From Sinonovacula constricta (taxonomy: Eukaryota > Mollusca > Bivalvia > Cardiida > Solecurtidae), in assembly GCA_007844125.1 (NCBI GenBank), contig CM017567.1:6650170-6714169 (forward strand): 64,000 nucleotides of DNA. Reading direction: 5' to 3'. Of the stretch, positions 36,801 through 48,800 are shown piece after piece. The position numbers and the translations under genes are program-made. Numbering within the stretch: position 1 is the stretch's first letter; every line of letters begins with the position of its first letter. A model generated the notes under the pieces. It was not told where the DNA came from, did not search any database, and saw nothing but the letters and a program-made list of their open reading frames with translations.

Positions 36801-39800
36801 TGTTTATCAATCATTGGTCAGCACCACATAGAACAAATGGGTGACCTTGCATGTAAGATGCTGATAAAACATGTCTAGATGTTGCCTTTGCATATCTAGA
36901 TATTGACATTTCATGTCTAGATGTTGATATTGCATGTCCAGAATCTGAGGTTACAATGTCAACATTCTAAAGATAGGATGTCATTATTTCAAATATAGTG
37001 GCTGCACCTGGAATCTCATAGTTATGTGAACAATTCTGTAAATAAAATATACATTCAGAAAAAGCCCAAGACACCTTTTGATACCAAAAACTCATTTTTT
37101 TTGCATAATGAAAAAATGTCTTTAATGCCTTGTTGTCATTATGCTTAGTATATTTCAATTTTTGTTGCCATTAACGGAAATTACTTTTTACTTTATGTTG
37201 AATTTGGTATTAACATATTTTGAAACATTTATAGTAAAAGAAACTAACCGTAGCCCTTTTTGCACCATGGATGCCAGTACAAATGGACACAGGACCTTTG
37301 TGCACCTTGCTATACATATCAGTATATACTGACCTATGACCTTTTCGCTCTAAGGATAAAATGTATATTGATATATGATCTTTGTGTTTTATGCATGCTG
37401 GGATAAACTGACTTATAACCTTTACTCTTTATGCATATCAATATACTATTGACTATGATCTTTGTTTTTAATTAATTCGACATTTTCACAAATTGACATG
37501 ATTTTTATGGTTTATGGTTATCATTAAATACTGACCTGACCTTTGTACACTGGTACATCCTGGCCCACCTTTAACCTCTGTGCTTATGCCTGTCACAAAA
37601 TAGTGACCTTTGACCTATGTGCATCATACATTATTAACAGTGAAACAAGCAAACATTTTATTACCCTCTCCTCATGGCCACCAAAATCAAACTTCTAGTA
37701 TGATCCAGTTATATCTTTACGGCCTCTCTGAGAGCCATATAGACTATAGATTTCCTTCTAGAATGATTTATATCATGTTAAGGTGGCAAGAAATCTTGTC
37801 TATAATTCTTCTCATCGGTGTCTCCATCCCAGTTTACCATTATTCTCAATGATTTATTCCTTCATTAGAAATTTGTCCTTATCCTGTTACAATACGTTAT
37901 TTAAAAATGTATAATTACTAAAAAAAGAAATGTAGGGTAAAATATTCCTGCAGACTAAGCAGCAAATAGTGCAAATCTTGATCACACAGCTTCCTAAGGG
38001 TGCATGCTGACTTGGATTTCACTAAATAATATTTGCATAGGCCTTAACAATTAAGGCTAAGCATGTTAAGGTAAAGCAAGTGCATGTAACAGACAATATA
38101 TAGAATTTGAAAATTAACACAGCTAATGTGTTGCATACTTTAAAGTTGACATGTATGCCAAATTTTAAGAAAATTCTCCTTCCAGTTTTGATATTATGGA
38201 TATGTTTTCTTTTAACATTGATATTTAGAGTGCCTCCTTTTAAGAAATAAGATAACTCCAAAAATGTGTCCTGTATTCTCTTAAGGAGAATATTTTGCAA
38301 TTGAGTATCATATGGAATCCAATTATAGCATAAGACAAACTAATCAAACATGTTACTTGATTGGTTTGACTCAAACTATCCCAAAAATATTGTAATTAAT
38401 TGTTTACAAACCCAACACCTTTTTTGGGCTGATTTTCCCATTTTTCTCATCAATCATATATTCCATATAAGTTGTGGAGAGAAAGTTGACCCTGGTTACA
38501 GTAAAACTGTTGCACTGCTTTTTGATGGCTGAAATCCGATCTATATATTTAACTTTTAAAACTTTAAAATAAACCACATAATGGCAATCATTAAGGGTTG
38601 ACATTTCTTTCTCTCCAGCAATAAAAAAGGCTCAGCTGTAAAAGGATAAATTTGATGTTTTATTAATGTTTCAGAACTCCAAAATACCTCATCTTCATGA
38701 GATAGGAGAAAATGTAATTTCCATTGCAGCATCTATATGACACTACATGAAATAAAATACCAAACATTGCAAGCTGAGTTAAGAAGGGCTGACATTTAAC
38801 ACTGTTGGAGAAGAATTCTTGATTTTCCTCATTTTCAATGAGAGGATTTCATGAATTAACATTTCTGAAAGTACAATTTCAAGATGTCGGTGAAAATAAC
38901 CTGCAACATGGGATTTAAAGTAATTTTTCTAAACATTTTATTTTTTAATTTTGTTTTTACGAAACTTTGTCTCCGCTTGTGATTACAAATCTTGTAAGTG
39001 ATTCATTAACAACTGTAATCATCTTTATTGAAATTTAAATTACAAACAGAAAATTTGGAATAAATTTCACTGTCTTTCAAGTTTCCACAGACATTAACTA
39101 ATTAAAATATTAGGCAAGAGAACAGGGAAGTCCCACTGGAGAAATATATTTGTTTGGTATGTGAATATAATGGCAGCATGTTTATCCTCATCATGTTTAA
39201 ATTTTAATGAGCAAGTCTTTTATTGTAATTTAGTAGGGTTTGTTTTTCACAACATCATGAAGTTATATAACATTTTTATTGTAAAAGAGCTATTAATGGT
39301 GCAGATCCTGATTTGATTGCTCAGAGTGGAACTGACTAATCTGGATCTACGCTGTTTTACCAAAGTCCGATAACTATATTCTTAGCCAGTTACGAGTAAG
39401 ACCAATATAGAGACATCTGCAATAAGATCAAGATAGCCATTAACAGGAGATCAATGATCCCTGTTTGCTTCATTGGATATAGACAGGTATAATACAAATA
39501 CATCTATTCAACAAAAAATAAACAAGAAATGTGGCTATGCCATGAAACTAGGTTTTCAATGATGTAACAAATCCATTCCCAAGATAGATCTTCATGCAAG
39601 CTTGCTGTATCAGAAGTTTGAGCAAGATTGGTTTATCCAAACTGAAGTTACTGACAGGAAACTGTTTTTCCATTTTTAGTAACGGTGACCTTGACCTTAA
39701 TTTGACTGGCCCCTAATCTAATTCCAAGCTAACATTGCACGTAAACTATGTACAAACAAAATTTCAGCAAAATACCTCCATTTAACAATAAATTAGGTCT

Positions 39801-42800
39801 TCATGCAAGCTTGCTATATCAACAGCTTTAGCAAGATTTGTTTATTCAAAGTTATTGACTGGAAATCGTCTGTTTGACATTGCCTGCCCGCATGCACGCG
39901 CTAAGCCATACTCCAATCTCATAACCAGGATTTTTTTTGGAAACATTGTTAAATATTCCATAAAGCAAAATGTAAAAAAAAGATTGTTATCTATAATATA
40001 AGGTCAACAAGAATTATTATACAGTCCACTACTGACAAAACAAAGATCTTGTACTGTCCCCTGTCAAACAGGAAAACCAAGTAAGAACAGTCTAACACTG
40101 ACCAGTCATTTTATATTGTCAAGGTTTAACTTCCATAAAATATCATTTCTGCATTTCTAAGATTTTAAAGCCAATGTTATATGAAGTAACCAATTTTGGT
40201 TCAGATTAAAATGTCAATGTGGTAAACAACATAATAAATCTTATTGTAATGTGCTTTTATTAGCATTTCTGACCATTTATTCCCTAAACAGAGCTTTTAT
40301 TGTCAATCATCAGTTTGGTTAGAATACTATTAAAGCCTTTTTCTTACAATAAGCTTTCTATATTATGATTTAATAGAGTAACAACCTTTGATTCAGAACT
40401 AATGTCAAACACGATGAAGACATGTCATCTTGTTAAATCTTAGTTACCAGTATTTTCTGTACTTAAACCAACAAACTTCCTAAAATTTGAAAAAAATACT
40501 TAGAAAATTCTTATAATAAAATTGTTTCATGATTAAAACCTTTAAGTATGCCTTATATCTAAGGACATGTTTTAAGATTTAAGTAAATTTCTTAGACAAA
40601 AACAACTTGGTTTGTTTATAGATAAAACACCAGGAGTTCTGCACCCTGCCACTAACGATTCTCCTCCTCAAAAGAAGACTATGGGAAATACATGTGTCAG
40701 ATCAATATTCTGAGTCTTTCATTTTATGGTAGTCATAAAACAGACTTTAAAAAAAATCCATTATTTGCTACATTATTTATTGTTTTTATGACAATTTTCT
40801 AACATAAAGTAAAGTTCAAGAGCTATAAAAAGACAAAATCCTGATACAATCATGCTGCAGGTTAAACAGAAAGTTTCCAAACATACCACATTTCTTTAAC
40901 TTTATGCCTGATAAATTACTCTTACAAAGCAAAGATTTAACTTAGTTTTTCTTCATAACTAAATTAAACATTAGTTGTTATGGTGTGCAAAAGATAAATT
41001 AGACTTGCCATGAGAGATTTTTAAAGGTTTACAAACATTTAGGAGAAAATTATTACTTAATTGTAATACGGGCAAGTTTAAAGAAACATTTAGATGTCTT
41101 GATGTTTTTTAACAGATAATATAAATTAACATGTTAACTATTGCAAGAGGAAGCACTGTAATTTAGTATAAGGGTTAGTGGAACAATCGCAACTAGTACT
41201 AGAAAGATTAGCAAATTTATCTTTAAAGTGCAACAGTTCTTAATGACACATACATAAGGAACTTGATATAGTGCTAGACACTCAGCAGACAATAGTGTGG
41301 ATCCTGATCAGGCAGCTCCCAGAACAAGCTGGCTGATAAGTATCTACTCTATCTGCCTATAGCAGATAAGCTCATTGTTGGCAGGTTATAAGCTAGATGG
41401 AATAACAAAATAACATGTATAACTTGTAGGATTAGAAAAAAAATTGTTTCTAAAAATGTCACTCTTGTAATTATCTTCCTGCTTCTTTAAATTGGAGAAT
41501 TAATGAAAAGCATTTTAGTGAAATTAAGATTTAACGAGTTGTCTTGTTTAAACACCATTATAATTGCATTGTAGTAGTTCAATTTTGGTCAGGATGTTTG
41601 ACAATTTTCAAATCCAATTAGTCACACTTCAGGATGATAGAAATAGCAACCAATACAAGTGCAATATCTAACCTCATTTGACCCTAGTCTCTCAGTCAAC
41701 TGGAGGCCTTGAAATTTTATGCTACAAATGTACTGACTCTCCTAATTGTTCAGTAAGGTAGTTTTATACATTATAATTTTTAAGTGTTTGGACCCAACCA
41801 CACATATAACATGAGGTCCAACACACCAACCGGATCTTTGGCTACACCCAAATATAATGACTTGATGCTAACCAGTTAATGAAAGAAAAAACTTTGAAAT
41901 CAATTACTCTATGTTGATGTCACTGTTCACAAACAGATTGCTGAATAACAAACACTTATATTTCATGATTACAAATTAAAACCATCAATAGGAATTGAAA
42001 TGAAATGGTTTTTTAGATTAAACAAAAGAACAGATAATTGAAGCACTATGACTATAATCTAATATTCAACTGCTAGTTTTCATGATAACTAGCTAACATA
42101 AAGATAGGTAAATGGTTGACACTCAGGCCATTGGGAATGTTCTGACATCCCATGCACTTGTGTAAAAGTTAGTGATAAATTAAATGATGGATGATATAAG
42201 AAGGTTACAAGTATGAATGTATAAATGTCTCATAAATAATCAACCTTAAAAAAAAAATCATAAAAAGTATAATAAAGTAAACATACACTGTGACATACGT
42301 GACATTGCATCATTTCAACTGATTCTCATTTCCATATAAAAAATCTTAAATAATTGCTTGATTTATGTACAAACTGAAATAAAAGAAATATTGAAGCATC
42401 ACAACTTACCTTTAGCAAAACTATCTGATCTTCTTTTGCTATTCGTACAAAACCCGGAAGATTCTTGGCAAATTCGACTATTAAATGAGTGATAACAACT
42501 GTCATTTTGGCTAAATGTAGCAGCAACATGTCCCCTTCTATGGTGTCTTTATTGCTGATTGTGATCCGAGCTGTGGCATCCTGCAACACGTGTATCAATA
42601 AGGTATTATAGAGAGAATAAAAGGTTTGCTTGGATTTTTATATACAATCACACCGACACAATTATGGTACTATGGTACTATTGTTTACCAACTATTTTAG
42701 GCAAAATGTGAAATGTATGGGTACCAAAGGTAAGCTAGAAAACCTCAGTATGGGATTGTAAAAGAAGAGTGAAATAATTGGTTAAAACAAGACAGCATTG

Positions 42801-45800
42801 CAGGTATAAGTTATAACTACTACATGTCTGTATATGAAGTGTAGATTAGGTTTAATTAAGTGATTAAAATTAAAGCTGGACAAAAAATATGACAATCTTT
42901 TTTCTAGAATAAAATCTACCCTGAATAAAATAATAGTAATTTAACTCATGTTTTTTTTTTTCAGGAGTTTCAATGTTAATCACTTTCATATATCTTTAAA
43001 CTTACCACACTGACATTTGTAATTTAGAAATTACATGTACGCCTACACTTTCAAGCAAAACTTCAATTTATTATGATGAAAATGCTTTTCTAATGTTTTA
43101 CATTTCCTGTTTTTGCATAGAGTTAATAGCAATTCTATCATCACTACAGTGAAATTCTGAATAGTCATTTATCAATAGATAGTAAAAAATTGGTGAAATT
43201 TATTGGTATGCATTAAGCTCTAACTGAAATAGAGTGAGGAAAATCCAAAATTATATTTATTATTAAACAAGGTAAAATATATGCATTGAAATTACTGTAA
43301 AATTTACTGAATAAAGATGAAGATAAAATTAAGATAAAAGAGATGATGGTCACAATGAAAAGGACATCCTTTAATAAACAAGAAGGCCATGATGGACCTA
43401 AATCGCTCACCAGAGAAAATGAGCTTTTAGTAGGCTCATATCTGATGTTGAGTTATTTATGAGTTATTTACTTTAGAAATCTTTCGTGAAGATTGAAGCA
43501 TAAGTGAGGCCTCCGGGGTGATCACAACATTTTCTAGGATTTGACCTTATGACCTACTTTATGACCAACCTGATACAGCTCCAAACTTATTAAATATTTC
43601 ATGCAGGCAAACACCCTGTCAAATTTAGTTAAGATTGGGCCATAAACATGACCTCTTGTGTGTTGACAATGTCTGTCTAAGGTTTGGTCTAGTGACCTAC
43701 TTTTGACCCCAAATGACCCAGTTATGAATTCACCCATGACACCATGCAGAAAAACATTCTGTCCAAGCTTATGAAGATTGGGCAATAAATGTGGCCTTTA
43801 GTACATTCACAAGGTTTTTCTAATATTTGACCTAGTGACTATCTTTTCGAAAACATCAGATTCAGCTATGAACTCATTAAAAATTTTATGCAGACAAACA
43901 TTCTGGCCAAGTTTGGTGAAGATTGGGCCATAAATGTGGCATCTAGTGTTCACAAGGTTTTTCTAATATTTGACCTAGTGACCTAGTTTTTGACCCCACA
44001 TGACACAGATAAGAATTAATCCAAGACCTCTTGCAGGCAAACAGTCTGGCCAAGTTTGGTGAGGATTGGATCATAAATATGGCCTCTTGCATGTTCACAA
44101 CTTGTTTTTTTCCAAAATTTGACCTAGCGACCTAGTTTTTGACCCCCACGTGAACCATTTACGAACTTATGCAGGACTTCATGCAGATAAACATTCTGAC
44201 CAAGGTTCAAGGTTGGTGAAGAATGAATTACAACTGTAGCCTCTAAAATGTTCACAAGTCAATTGTTGACACTGCACAACGCACAACAGATGTTGTGCTA
44301 AAGGGAGCTAAAATCGGCATTTTTGTATTAAAATAGTTGTTGAAATGAGAAAAAAATGTAAGTGGAAAAAGAACCACATGTAAATCTTAAGTCATTTTAC
44401 AAAACATTACTGTAGGGATGGGGATGGGATTAGCCGGCATTTTTGCCGATACTGCGCATCGACATTTCTATCATTATAGCACAGGGGCACTTATGAGGTG
44501 CCCAGGGACTGAACCCGGCCGGTCCATTATACTGACACCGACGAGTCAGGCGTAATGCTGTCCCTTAAGCCCCGAGCGTTAGGAGGGAAGCCACTACTAC
44601 CAACTTTAAAGTCTTTGGTTTGACCCGGCCGGGGTTCGAACCCACGACCTCCCGATCCGCAAGCCAACGCTCTACCACCTGAGCTATTGCGGCCGGTCAA
44701 ACATTAATGTAATCTGTAATCCGAGCCCAATGAGTACTGATATGTTTATTATACTACCAAGCAGTCATCTAAATTGCTATCAAAAGTCAACAGTGAACAA
44801 AATGGTAGACAAAACAAGTTTTAATTTCTGATAAAAACATTAAAGTATCTTGGGGAACCATTCCTTAGCTTACTTAATTTATAAACAAGCCTTATCCATT
44901 CCAAAATTTTTAATAAAAACAAAGAACGATCACAAGACAGAGAAGCCATGATTGAGCAGCAAACTGTATAGATCCAGATCAAATAGATCCCAGCAGGGAA
45001 CTGGATGATGTTAATTTACACTTGTTCCCCAAGATGTGTTCAGCTGGACACAAAATCAAATAATTCTATTAAAATATCAGTGTATGAAAACATGTATACA
45101 AGTATTAACAAACTTAACATGGATACAATGTGCTTGTGTTTGTCTATTTAAATCCTATACAAACTTTTATTTTAAGTAATGTTGAAAAAAAATAACTCAA
45201 TTATATACAAATATCAAATTTTCCAAAGATATATCAATACATCTGTATAGAAAATAAAGAAACAATATTAATACAGTATTTATAATTTCCTAATCAAGTG
45301 AGTTTTAGGCAAAAGGGTGTCTTTAGAAAAAGATCTATTTAAACAAAATATTAAACCTGTTAATGTAAATATGTACACAAGCACAGAATTAATATGATCT
45401 TATGCGATTATTTTTAAACTGGTTTAAACATCTTGCATCTTAGTAATTACAGTAATTTGTGAAAAGACATAATCATAAATCAATTCATTACCATCCATGA
45501 GCTTCATAATTTCTCATATTTTAAACCCATTGTTTTTTACTGTAAGTGTCAGCAACTACATGAAAATGTACCTACATGAAAATAAATAGACTTGACTGCA
45601 AATAATGTAGTATATGATCAGACATGTTTTAGTAGTTTATTGTTTAGAAAACTGATCTAGATTTGCAATATTTACACTTTACATTGAATGTAACTGAAAG
45701 GATGCTGTTAAAACTAACATAGAAAAAGTACTAGAACGTTTTCTTTAAAACATAAACTTTTCAAGCTTTTGTAACACTGGTTACTATACCTGCACAATAC

Positions 45801-48800
45801 TACAACAAATAAATATTAGTGACAGTTGAGTGTGTTTGTCTCAATGAAAGTAAATTAAAAAAATTAGGCCAAATACTTACGTTTACACTTTTAAGAACAT
45901 CTTCATCCGCAAATTCATACCGGTCCTGAAGGTACACTACTTTCTCTACTAATTTTTTTGTGTCATCATTCACTTTTGAAAGGGGATCATCATCCACAAC
46001 AGTTTCTGGCCTTAAATTGGCCACAGCTTTAACACTAACTTTTGAGTCTTCAATCTCTGATTTATCACTACGAGGCGACATTGTGTCTTCTGGGCTTGTG
46101 TCAACAGACTTTTTATGTTTCGTTGATTTCTGTTTCCGCCGCACATCTCGTGCTTTACACTGCTCCTCAGATAATAAACCTGAAATAGCGTAAAATACAA
46201 CTGTTTAAACATAATGACCAAAATGTAAAATATCTGTAGAACTGTAACGTACGAGAAAATAGGGAAAGTTAATCAGAGCTATAATTTGTTTTTTTGTTTG
46301 TGTAAAAATATACAGCTATTTATATACAAGTACTTTAGAAGATGCACAAATAAAAACGATGATGTTTATTTTTCTTGATGATTATTATTATATATGATTT
46401 ATTATTGTTTCAGATATTTTTTGTGTGTACTATTGTTATTTTTTCTATTCAACTCTTGCATTCTTCTTGCATTATTACCAAAAGATATCACCTCTTTCTA
46501 CCTTAAAAAGTGAGACATGTGAGAATTATTATAGTGTAAACTTAAGATAGTAAAAGTCTGAAACTAGTCTAGTATATAGCCCTTAGAAATGCATACATAT
46601 TTTATGATGACAAGTTCTATTTGTTATTGCATTAGTGAAGGCCTGAAAGAAAATTTCAACGTTGAAGCTGTGTGTGAAATATTTAAGTTTGCTTTCTCTT
46701 TGAATTCCAAGTTCTTTGTTAAGCTTGTTTTGTGCTTTTTTGTGAATAAACACAATATTCCTTTTTTTTTATAAAATGACTCCCAAGTTTATGGTATCTG
46801 CACATATATGATGACAGACAGCCTTAAAGAAACATAGTTTGAACAATGCAAGAAATGGTTGAGTATCTGTTGTTGTAGGATTAAATAATAAAGTGATTTA
46901 CTGCTGTTGTTTTCACTACAACAACAAAAAGCAAGATTGCTTTTTGTTGCCAATATTTAATATATTTGTCAAACTATGAATTGCTGTAAACAGTGAATGG
47001 ATTTATCCATGAATAACAATTGTATCTTAATCAAGTTACATCTACTAAAAGAAAGAAGGAACACATCTATAAAAAACAAAAGGCTGGCATCTTGTCATCA
47101 ACTTGTACTATTGACAAATTTTACCCCCAGAACCCTTTACCCCTTTAAAAGCAATTCTAAAAAATAAAGCTTAATTTAAAATTTAAAATATGGTTAATTT
47201 TATTCCTGCTGAACTGTTGCGACACTGAAACATTGCCTTGAAAACAATTTTACAATATTTAACCTATACAAAAATTGAAAAAAAAAAGAACGAAATGATG
47301 TGAAATGATGCCCTGCTCAATATGTTCCAACACTTCAGCAATAACATTTCGTGCAAGTCAGTATGACTTCATTATAATGCACAAGAAAAGATAACAAAAT
47401 ATCTGGCATTTCTATTATCACCAGTTTCTGATATCATCAACATAATATTCTCAGGTATCTGATAATCATATTAACTGCAGCAAGAACAGAAACAGCAGTC
47501 ACTAACACAAAAATAATTGTCCACTTCATTGTACATGCATGTAGTGTTTGCAAGATTTACTCTTTTCCTTGCTATTTATAAGACTTAGACAAATAGTGCA
47601 GATCCACACCAGCATTTCAGGATTTACACTATTTGCCGCTTAGTCATTATTAATAAGTAACTTAAGACTTTCATGTAAAATATATAAGAAAAAAAATATG
47701 AATTTAAGAATTTCAACCAAAAAATGCCCCATGAGAAGGTATAATAACATGTTTATTAAGTTCAGGGCATCATGCATAGAATACAGACATGTACTCTTGC
47801 TTCTGATGCAGAATTTTAAACCCCTTTATTTTTTATTCAAACAACTGGTTTAGGACACAAAATCAATAAGTTGTTTACATCTTGACAGGACCAGGTATAG
47901 CAAGTCTCATTCTATTCTCATAACATGTGACTCTTCTGACAAGAAGATAAGCAAGCAATCTTTCATTCATTCTTCCTCAACATACTGCAAACCAATTAAC
48001 CTAAAAGGAATATCCTGTACAGAGTATGACTCCAGATTGATGTCCTATTGTTTTATTCTAGACATAATTACTCAAAGAATATTATGACCTTAGTGCAAAT
48101 ATTGTTTTGCTGGCAAGTTTTGACTTTGGTTTGTTTTTGGCAGTACATTGCAGCAACAGATTTATTGTCATTAAAGCAAAACACTAGCTTGTTCTGGTGT
48201 AGAAGACCCCACACAAATGTCTACGTAGAACTACCAGCACACCATAGGTCAGTTGAAAGACCATCACACAAAACATTTGTTCTTGTAAGCTTAATTTAAG
48301 ATATGTAATGCATATCTACTTGTGTACCCTATGCTGTTTCATGGTTTACTCAATAATACTCTCCTCACTCTTAATCTCAACTTTCTATGGAAAATGCCCC
48401 TGGTACTTGTTGCATGTTATTGATTAAATAGAGATCCAAAATCTAATATTGTTTTTCTCCTTTTTTGTCAGTCTATATACACTCACCTTACCCTACTGAC
48501 ATTTCTTGTAATTAAATTTTCCAAAATTAAAGGTTTTCTTCTTTTCATGACTATTTTTTCTTTTCTGAATCGAAATGGAAAATATCACATGATGTTAAAA
48601 TGAGAGAAATCAACTCATTTTATACACACTAAAGAAATTCATACAGCAATACAATGTTTGTTTGGACCAATCTACTGGTAAGATCTCATTTTTTAAAATA
48701 ATATGTGTAATTTTTTACCTATGGATGTTAATTTTGTTTTCTTACTTTTGTTGTTGTAATGTTGAGTTATTGCTGAATTAAGTTTCTTATCATCATTAGC

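Larger units (their letters stand above)
30309..42409 (-). other. EcR-like intron, 12101 bp
   Basis: The largest fully contained intron, within the ligand-binding domain. It holds three SINE-2 copies, a 71-bp x3 tandem repeat at 31.2 kb, six or seven fold-back elements and a duplicated segment at 39.5-39.9 kb. The remaining AT-rich sequence has no supportable exon on either strand. Confidence 0.9.
42581..45880 (-). other. EcR-like intron, 3300 bp
   Basis: GT..AG intron. It holds the 'gacctagtgacctag' repeat block (43.4-44.3 kb), a tRNA-SINE copy (44.4-44.7 kb) and a fold-back element near 45.0 kb. Nothing else is recognisable. Confidence 0.9.

Noticed and set aside
43534..43785. 83-codon minus-strand frame ([11 protein letters not shown]...)
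   Set aside because: It is the complement translation of the 'gacctag' repeat, which occurs at three loci.
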